Positions 18,084-24,376 of a DNA stretch of 24,376 nucleotides are shown piece after piece. Position 1 is the first letter of the stretch. Each line of letters begins with the position of its first letter. The notes beneath the pieces were generated by a model. The model saw only the letters and a program-made list of their open reading frames with translations, had not been told where the DNA came from and made no database searches. The position numbers were made by a program, and so were the translations under genes. Source of the stretch: Chara braunii (taxonomy: Eukaryota; Streptophyta; Charophyceae; Charales; Characeae). The stretch is from the NCBI GenBank assembly GCA_003427395.1, contig BFEA01000002.1, forward strand, positions 7,419,966 through 7,444,341, written 5' to 3'.

Positions 18084-18246
18084 CGTGTTAGAGATGGTGT
18101 TAGGCAGGTGGTCGGACACAAGTTGGTGACGCAAAACGGGGTGGGAGAGGGTTCCAGACGAGGATCAGGATATACGGGTGGCAGTTTTGAGCGAGGATGA
18201 GGCGGAGTTCGCAAAAAAGCGTGGATGCTCGAATGGCCTCACCTGC

Positions 18247-18462
18247 AAGGTCGGTTGGGCCAGTGTAGTCTTGACTTTCTTGATGGCCTTGGCATCGAGA
18301 CGGTGTGAAAGCGTCGCGAAGGTCAGTTGGCTCAGTGTAGTCTTAACTTTCTTGACGACCTTGTCGGCGAGACGGTGTGAAAGCGTTGCGAAGGTCGGTT
18401 GGCTCAGTGCAGTCTTGACTTTCTTGATGACCTAGACGGGGAGACTGTGTGAAAGCATCCTG
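18247..18462 (+). repeat. Three tandem copies of a 72-bp unit
   Basis: Units start at 18247, 18319 and 18391, each exactly 72 bp, differing by substitutions only. In the plus frame from 18178 each unit encodes 24 residues of the form VGWxSVVLTFLMxLxxRRCE SVAK. A TAG at 18433-18435 ends this frame in unit 3. Preservation of length (a multiple of three) is suggestive, but no family is recognised and a minisatellite is the simpler reading. Confidence 0.9.
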
Positions 18463-19048
18463 GAAGTAGACGATGATCTTTTCTGACGTATCTAGCCTGG
18501 CAGAGCAGTGCCAGAGCACGTGAAAACCCCACTTGTTGAAAACCCCAGTTGTTAAACTTTACCCGAAGCGGAGCAAGAATCTCCCTGTTCTTATTTTTTT
18601 TTTATTTTTTATAAAGCTATATTCTTCTCTCAAATTCACCTCACACTACCTACCTACCTAAGACTATATAGAGGGGACCCCTGCAAGCATAGGGCCTCCC
18701 AACTGAGGTAGTTCATGTTGCCCCTCGGGGGGTGGGGCCTCTCCTTGTGTTCGTGCTTCTTTCTTCGTTGTCCTTTTTACCGTGGTCTTTTCACCCCCCA
18801 CGAGACCAGGAGACGGCACTAGGGACTAGTCCCTATCTTTTTCCTACGGGTTGAATTAGCCGTTCCGGAGAGTTAGGGCCACGTGTGGGGGGAGGTTGTC
18901 GGCAACCGTTGGCAAGTTGGAGTCGAATGGCCGAGCTATTGACACAACAGAAAAACGCGTTGGAGTCGTTGGCAGTTTTCCCGCTGGGGGCTGGTCAAAA
19001 GAAAAACGCGCATGACACAACAGAAAAAAACACAAGATAGGAGACAGT
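18463..19048. other. No gene seen
   Basis: Contains two tandem GAAAACCCCA(C/G)TTGTT blocks near 18522-18553, a T-rich stretch (about 18593-18610), CCTACCTACCTA at 18649-18660, and an isolated ACTATATAGAGGGGACC that looks like a TATA box without a gene behind it. Confidence 0.4.
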
Positions 19049-19120
19049 GGGCGTTCATTGGGCACTGGGTGTGGCCGTTCGTGGGGCACTGGGTGTGGGC
19101 GTTCGTTGGGCGCTGGGCGT
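19049..19120. repeat. Three tandem copies of a 24-bp unit
   Basis: GGGCGTTCATTGGGCACTGG GTGT and two variants, at 19049, 19073 and 19097. The last copy runs into the fold-back element arm. On the minus strand it reads as an NERPHPVP octapeptide repeat, but there is no supporting gene. Confidence 0.88.
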
Positions 19121-19835
19121 GAACTTCGGGGCGGGACGTCAGACGAACTTCGCCCGTGAAACTGTGGACCTCGCTGCACTACTCACCATCAGTGCAAAAT
19201 GAGAATGAGTCTGTCCTCGTGGAAAGATACACTCCCAATTTTTTTTCTCTTTTGTGCACACTGTGAGTACTGGAGGCAGCGGAGAGATCGATAGTAGCAC
19301 TATTTTGCATTGTGAAATGAAAAGATTGGCAGTGTTTTTGCATTGTGAAATAAAAGGAAATTGGCAGTGTATCTTTCCATTAGCTAGCGGAAGATCAATT
19401 CTCATTTTGGCATGATTTGCACAAATGGTGAGTAGTGGAGTGAGCCCCACAGTTTCATGGGCAAAGTCCGTCTGACATCCAAGTCCGAAGTCCCCACAGA
19501 GTATCCCTCCACTACTCACTGCATGCACAAAAGATAAAAAAAAAAATTGGCAGTGTATCTTTCCATTAGCTAGCGGAAGATTCATTCTCTCATTTGCACG
19601 AATAGTGAGTAGTGGAGTGAGGCCCACAGTTTCACGGGCGAAGTTCGTCTGACACCCCGCTCTTTTCTTTTTTTTTTTTTGAAAACAAATGCTCCAGTCT
19701 ATTCGTGGGGAGCAGCACGTGCTGGGAACCGGGCCCAGCGTCCCATATCGAATTGTACAGATCATTGAGAAAATTTGAGATCATTTGAGATACCGGGGCC
19801 ATTACCCCCCGCTCTGAAGTTCACACCCACTGCAC
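19111..19835. mobile_element. Fold-back element with long inverted arms, interrupted by SINE D
   Basis: The arm sequence (GTCAGACGAACTTCGCCCGT, AACTGTGG, then CTAATGGAAAGATACACTGC) occurs three times: inverted at 19138-19240, and direct at 19361-19477 and 19547-19654. Outside the arms, GTGAACTTCGGGGCGGG at 19119-19135 pairs with CCCCGCTCTGAAGTTCAC at 19807-19824 once SINE D is removed, so the inverted arm is longer than it first appears. No transposase is present. Non-autonomous DNA element or satellite-like fold-back; family unknown. Confidence 0.75.
19664..19806 (-). mobile_element. SINE-like copy D, inserted in the fold-back element
   Basis: 143 bp, minus strand, with T-run (the A-tail) at 19664-19680, then CACGTGCTGCTCCCCACGAA and GGTAATGGCCCCGGTATC at the 5' end. 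CCCCGCTCT is duplicated at 19655-19663 and 19807-19815. Removing it rejoins the arm of the fold-back element, which supports the boundaries. It is 5'-truncated relative to copy C. Confidence 0.88.
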
Positions 19836-19865
19836 AACTAATGTCCGCGCCCAGAGAGAAACACC

Positions 19866-20253
19866 GCCCGAGTTAAAATGAAGCGTCCAACGAATTCAAC
19901 GAACTGCCAACTTTTTCATTATTGATCCAAAAATGTAAAAGCTGGACACATGACGTACCCTAAAGCACATAGATATCACACAAAAAGAAAAACAAGAAAA
20001 AACGAAAAATGATAAAAATCAGCACAATGTGGCAGTTTCGGTGCAAAATTCGCCGAAGATAACACCCCTGGGGCCTGGTCCCATTAGCAAAGAGGGTTGG
20101 GTTTAATCCATGAATGTGGATGGGATTTGCGCAGAGATACAGAAAAGCAGATCAAGAGCAATTATCTGCACGAGTCCGCAAACACGTCCAGATTCCGGAA
20201 TGAAATCCAATCATCTTCGCTGATGGGACCAGGCCCCTGGTTAACCACATGTG
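19866..20253 (+). repeat. Interspersed repeat, copy 2, carrying a MITE
   Basis: Reverse-complement partner of 9745-9967. The match is continuous apart from the 164-bp MITE at 20072-20235 and its 5-bp duplication. It has no coding capacity. Confidence 0.88.
20072..20235. mobile_element. Hairpin MITE, copy 2 (164 bp), with empty site
   Basis: Starts GGCCTGGTCCCATTAGC and ends GCTGATGGGACCAGGCC, perfect terminal inverted repeats over the first bases. It is flanked by CCTGG on both sides (20067-20071, 20236-20240). The related repeat at 9745-9967 has a single CCTGG and no insert, so insertion with a 5-bp duplication is directly visible. Family not assigned. Confidence 0.93.
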
Positions 20254-20640
20254 CAGCGCCCAACGGATGACCGCCCTCTCATGCCTTTTCTTTTCTTTTT
20301 CGCTGTTTTTGCACGAAAAATAGAAAGAACAGTTACCTTTGGATCTCCCACTACGTTGGACAGTACGCAGACAACGGTGGTAGCAGTTAGAGCGACCGGT
20401 AGCAGAGATGAGATGCCGATTCGAAAAATTGGCCTACCAGTCCCCCCGAATTTTCGACGGTGGGGGGATGGTGGCTTAGCAACACTCGTTCGCTGTGGAC
20501 TTGCCTGTTTTGGTAAACGTTCACCCTGGCATTCTACTTAGAAGACAATCCCACATTGAAACCTCGACAGTCCCCCCGACGTCTGCAGCTCTTCTTTTTT
20601 TTCTTATTTTTCCTTTTTTTCCTTATTTTATTCTTACTTG
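20254..20640. other. No gene seen
   Basis: Mixed sequence with short frames that lack recognisable domains. CAGTCCCCCCGA occurs twice (about 20439 and 20569), a minor duplication. Confidence 0.4.
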
Positions 20641-20646
20641 TTATTA

Positions 20647-20689
<43 letters not shown>

Positions 20690-20700
20690 TTTATTATTTT
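20641..20700. repeat. ATT microsatellite
   Basis: A TTA/ATT run of about 50 bases, then T-rich sequence leading into the GA array. Confidence 0.93.
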
Positions 20701-20719
20701 TTTTGTTTTTTTTTGTTTT

Positions 20720-20758
<39 letters not shown>

Positions 20759-20803
20759 ATAGCATATTCTACAAAATAACCATTCCGTCACGTGTCGCCA
20801 ATA

Positions 20804-20892
<89 letters not shown>

Positions 20893-20969
20893 ATAGGGTA
20901 TTCTACAAAATCATAACCATTCCGTCACGTGTCGCCAATATTATTTTATTCCTTTTTTTTTTTTTTTTT

Positions 20970-21027
<58 letters not shown>

Positions 21028-21114
21028 ATAGCGTATTCTACAAAATCGTAACCATTCCGTCACGTGTCGCCAATATTATTTTATTCTTTTTTTTTTNTTT
21101 TTTTTTTCTTTTTT

Positions 21115-21160
<46 letters not shown>

Positions 21161-21199
21161 ATAGCGTATCATAACCATTCCGTCACGTGTCGCCAATGT
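20720..21199. repeat. Composite tandem array: GA tract plus conserved 50-bp core, four units
   Basis: Cores begin ATGAATAGC at 20755, 20889, 21024 and 21157 and continue through CCATTCCGTCACGTGTCGCC. Each is preceded by a long GA run. The first three cores are followed by an AT- or T-rich tract. Spacing is 134, 135 and 133 bases. The core holds a CACGTG box. One undetermined base (n) is at 21097, and microsatellite lengths here may be assembly-sensitive. Confidence 0.92.
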
Positions 21200-21600
21200 G
21201 CAAAGGTAGCCAGTTTCTTTGTAAGTGGTAACACAGACAGACACCGTTGTCACTTGCTCATAAAACCGCAGGCCACACCCTCGGCATTTCTTTTGCCCAA
21301 CATTGTCTGTTATCATTCAGTTGCTCGCTCATGTCAAAATATTGTTATCATCCATAGACTTGTGAGTGGACAAGGAATCCAGTCCTTAGCAGAGGCAGTG
21401 CGCAAACCCATCCGCACAGATGGCACGTCGTTGAGCATGGAGCTATCACCTGGCACATAACATTTCATAGCTCAGAATACTCCTCGGACATTGGTACATT
21501 ATCATATCAGGCTTTCTGATTGCTGGGAGCTTTTGCCACGTGAAGCTTGGCCCAACATGACAACAGCCAGGATCCTCAGCCAAGTGTGGGAACGCTTTCT
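21200..21600. other. No gene seen
   Basis: Unique-looking sequence with only short frames and no recognisable domain or repeat. Confidence 0.4.
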
Positions 21601-21609
21601 GGTCGTCCT

Positions 21610-21994
21610 GTGCGCTTCACTTCCTGCAAATGCGACTGCCTGTACCTGCACTCCACCTACCTTCTCCTCCCTGCAATCACCTGCCTCCCACTGCCGCCGA
21701 TGGTGTGCCCGCCTGCCCGCCTTCCCCTGCCTGTGACTGCGATCCTGCCCGCCCTCCCCCTACCTGGAATGGCCTGCCTGCCTGCCTGCATTACCCTCCC
21801 TGCAACTTCCTGCCTCCGTTTACCCTGTGCCTGCAACTTCCTTCCTGCCTTCCTCTGCCTGCCTTCCTCTGCCTGCAACTTCCCATCTGCAACTTCCTCT
21901 GTCTGCACCTGCCTGCCTGCCTGCCTGCCTGCATTACCCTGCCTGCAACTTCTCTTCAACTGGCTGCATTTGACTCCCTGCCTTCCACTGCCAG
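21610..21994. repeat. CCTGC-rich low-complexity tract
   Basis: Degenerate TGCCTGCC and CTGCAACTTCC units repeated through the tract, with a pure CCTGCCTGCCTGCCTGCCTG stretch near 21910-21930. The long frames on both strands here reflect composition. Confidence 0.85.
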
Positions 21995-22268
21995 CAACTA
22001 CCTGCCTGTCCTCCTGTGCTGCCTGTCTGCGCAACTGACCACCACAGATATCTGCAACTGCCACTGCTGCCACTGACGGCAATGGCCTGTCGAAGCAGAA
22101 GATATGCAAGTGTCTCTGTATCTGCTTTCCACTGCCATGGCAACTACATACCTGTCCTCCTGTGCTGCCTGTCTGCGCGACTGACCACCAACCACAGGTA
22201 TCTGCAACTGCCACTGACGGCAATTGCCTGTCGAAGCAGATATGATGCAAGCGTCTCTGTATCTGACC
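21995..22268. repeat. 146-bp tandem duplication
   Basis: Unit 1 is 21995-22140 and unit 2 is 22141-22268. Both carry CCTGTCCTCCTGTGCTGCCT, GACGGCAATKGCCTGTCGAA and GTCTCTGTATCTG. Unit 2 has short indels. Non-coding as far as can be seen. Confidence 0.88.
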
Positions 22269-22693
22269 TGAATATGCGGAGCACTGGCGGGGGAACTTCG
22301 AAGCAACGACAACAGACATCCCTGAGGGTTTACGCTGCCAAGCGTTTTCATTGTGGGAGAGTCGGAGCATGCTCTCACACCTCAGATCTTCTGACAACAA
22401 TTACGTCCACATTCAGCTGAACAAGTTGTTGGGCTAGTACGACCCTTAGTTACTCGACTATAGCGCGAGTACAGCTGAAAAAGGTTACACCACCGCGGAG
22501 CTCACTGGCTCGCTGACAGTCTACTCTTGGTATAATTTACTCACAACTGATGACTGACTGACTGACAGACGGACTACTGCTGACTGACGACGGGCCGAAC
22601 TACTCAAAAGCACAAGGGGTGCTACGGCGGCGGGCACTTAGGGCCTCGCCACACCACTGTCGAAATGAAAAAAGCACTAGTGCATCTTCCCCA
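22269..22693. other. No gene seen
   Basis: Contains a short TGAC/CTGA repeat (about 22545-22590). No domain-bearing frame. Confidence 0.4.
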
Positions 22694-22749
22694 AAAGTGG
22701 CCAGATGCATCTGTTGCTATTCATAGGAACAGATGCATCTTGCCACTTT
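22694..22749. repeat. Short hairpin with 22-bp arms
   Basis: Arms 22694-22715 and 22728-22749 pair with one mismatch (AAAGTGGC...AGATGCATCTGTT); the loop is 12 bases. Weaker pairing extends outward for some 15 bases. Confidence 0.88.
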
Positions 22750-23298
22750 CTTCTGTGGGAACATGCATTTGAACGTTTTCCGTTTCGGCACTTAGTCTGT
22801 TGAGAGAATTGCAACTATGAAATCGCAACTGAGAGAAAATTTAAATTCTTTGAAGGTGCAGAGCGGGATATCGTTCAAAAGTTCCTAACTGGTTTGAACT
22901 GGGTAGAGTAGAGACTACCAGTAGGTAGTACATAAATTCTCAAGAGTTCTCTGACTGACTGCAAAAATGTGTTCTCCTTCCCTGTTCTGGACTGCAAAAC
23001 TTGCGCCACACTTGAGTGCACAGCCCCATCCATAGCCATTCCACTCCAGAGACCCATGATGGCGGCAGCCATATCCATTCGGAATTTGCAATTCACATGT
23101 GGCAATCTATAGCGTGCATGCGGCCACAAGCATCCTCTGCTTGAAGCAAGTAAAATGTTGTACCCTTGCTCTCTACTACACCCGACGTGCAGCTGACACG
23201 TTCGTCGCTAACATAACTAACCAAGTTACAATACCAATATGGTGAAAAACATACCGAAGAATCCCGATGGTAAAAAAATTATAACTAAGAATCCCCAC
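22750..23298. other. No supported gene
   Basis: A minus-strand frame at 23129-22875 (84 aa) has ordinary protein-like composition but no motif I can name. It is left as uncertain rather than called. Confidence 0.3.
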
Positions 23299-23349
23299 GG
23301 TAAAAACATATCCACAGTAAAAACATATCCATGGTAAAAACATAACTAG
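23299..23349. repeat. Three tandem 17-bp units
   Basis: GGTAAAAACATATCCAC and two variants at 23299, 23316 and 23333. Related degenerate units (GAATCCCSAYGGTAAAAA) precede them from about 23258. Confidence 0.85.
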
Positions 23350-23426
23350 GATTACCAAGGGTAACTTCGGATCATGCCAATGGCATCTGCTCATTTGTGC
23401 TGTGGAAGAAAATGTATATACTCGGT

Positions 23427-23502
23427 TTGGCGATATATATTCTATATATATATATATATAATATTATATATATCGTATATATTAATATATATATCGTCAA
23501 AC
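23427..23502. repeat. TA-rich inverted repeat
   Basis: TTGGCGATATATAT at the left and ATATATATCGTCAA at the right are reverse complements with one mismatch, enclosing an AT microsatellite. It could be a small cruciform-forming repeat. Confidence 0.8.
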
Positions 23503-24272
23503 AGAAATGTATTGTCGTCATGGAGAAATGGCTGATGAACCGCAGGGAGAGAGGCAGAGGACGACAACGGACGAGGGGCTCTGACACGGTTTCCTTGGAG
23601 ATTCACCTACCTACTCATCAGGAGGCTGGAACGCTCTGATTATTGTCACAGAAAACTTCCCATTGCCTTGATGAGAAAAGTTGAAGAGTGCGGCTTTGTC
23701 TCTGGACCCCTGCGATTACCACTGTGCAGGCTGTCAGACGAGGCTCTGACGCCCACCATCTGGCAGCCTGCTGGCTTCACTGAGGCTGCTCAGATCATTA
23801 ACTCCCAGGTTTCACAGATAAAGCTCCTGAGGTGAACCATACACACTGTTTGCTCGTCGGTCGCTGACTCGCTGGGCACCATCGGATTCAGAACCTGGTT
23901 CGTTGTCAATCGCTGGACGCTGTCGGATTCGTCGTTCTTAGTCGCATCAGTGGCACACGAGAAAAAGGCGTAACACAGGCCACTGTTGCTGTGGCTTTCT
24001 TCAACAGCAGGCTTCCTGGCTGTCCTGGCTGGCCGTGTTTCAGCCCTCTCAAGCAACATGACAGTCAGGACATTCACAGTTATCCGCACCCAGCTCATCT
24101 GCAATGCATGGTGGAACACTGCACCACATACCACACAGGGAAGGAATAGAAGATGATAAAAAAACGTCAGCGTCACAACAAGACACTGACACCTACTGAC
24201 AATTTCACAACCAACCCGTGGTGGTTTCCTCTCTATATCCCGGAACACAAATTCGTTGGATACCTACCTACC
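23503..24272. other. No supported gene; one long minus-strand frame
   Basis: The minus-strand frame 24248-23790 (152 aa) is open and Cys-rich early on (RCQCLVV, LPCVVCGAVF), with a hydrophobic stretch, but it matches no family I recognise. Chance openness or an old exon are both possible. Confidence 0.25.
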
Positions 24273-24287
24273 TTCCCTCTCTCTCTC

Positions 24288-24331
<44 letters not shown>

Positions 24332-24376
24332 CCCCCCCCTCTCTCTCCCTCTCTCCCTCTCTCTCTCTCTCTCTCT
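24273..24376. repeat. CT microsatellite at the window edge
   Basis: CT/CTTT runs interrupted by one C-run near 24329. It continues to the end of the window. Confidence 0.95.

Noticed and set aside
18660-18690. TATA box promoter (ACTATATAGAGGGG)
   Set aside because: No gene or transcript-like frame follows on either strand within several hundred bases.
20495-20791. Poly-Asn or poly-Ile protein
   Set aside because: Translation of the ATT and GA microsatellites.
21547-22400. Long Cys/Pro-rich or Gln/Gly-rich proteins on both strands
   Set aside because: Open frames arise from CCTGC/CTGCAACTT repetition, on both strands at once.
22545-22600. A third hammerhead (CTGATGA at about 22548)
   Set aside because: The following sequence is a TGAC repeat with no stem II, no GAAA and no cleavage site.

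Overview
This is a gene-poor, repeat-dense eukaryotic nuclear window, essentially a stack of nested transposable elements set in microsatellites and inverted repeats. Three things point to the green lineage: an L1-type LINE whose ORF2 ends in a plant-style zf-RVT zinc finger, a Penelope-like element (PLE) with its GIY-YIG endonuclease placed before the reverse transcriptase (an arrangement known from green algae and protists, the Chlamys/Naiad type), and plant-like hairpin MITEs. A charophyte alga such as Chara is my best guess, but that is inference. I found no tRNA, rRNA, CRISPR array or prokaryotic operon. I see no intact host gene; a few minus-strand fragments may be remnants of host genes or of other elements.

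Layout. 1-326: flank without a convincing gene. 327-7646: a decayed minus-strand L1-type LINE with ORF1 (RNA-binding region plus CCHC knuckle) and ORF2 (endonuclease, reverse transcriptase, zf-RVT), broken by many frameshifts and stops. 7647-11163: A-rich and TG-rich sequence, a repeat shared in opposite orientation with 19.9-20.3 kb, and two minus-strand coding remnants. 11164-17177: a short SINE-like retroposon with a 17-bp target duplication, split by a 5.86-kb PLE. The PLE has 329-bp terminal direct repeats (pLTRs), each carrying a hammerhead ribozyme. Inside are a CCHC/coiled-coil/SAP-like ORF1 and a frameshifted ORF2 with GIY-YIG endonuclease and reverse transcriptase. 17.2-20.3 kb: another SINE copy with a 17-bp duplication, two 164-bp hairpin MITEs, a separate near-perfect 75-bp-arm hairpin, a 72-bp tandem repeat, and a fold-back element interrupted by a further SINE. 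20.6-21.2 kb: an ATT microsatellite, then four 133-135-bp units each built from a GA tract plus a conserved core. 21.6-24.4 kb: CCTGC-rich sequence, a 146-bp tandem duplication, short hairpins and a terminal CT microsatellite.

How the parts work together. The main system is the PLE. By family knowledge, its transcript would be cut by the two hammerheads into a unit of 5,531 nt (the distance between the cleavage sites), ORF1 would package or bind RNA, and the endonuclease/RT would prime insertion at a nicked target. This copy looks inactive as a protein source: its frame changes at least twice, two in-frame stops (TAA, TAG) interrupt the RT frame, and the second catalytic aspartate of the RT active site is glycine. 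Its ribozyme cores remain intact, and ORF1 is fully open.
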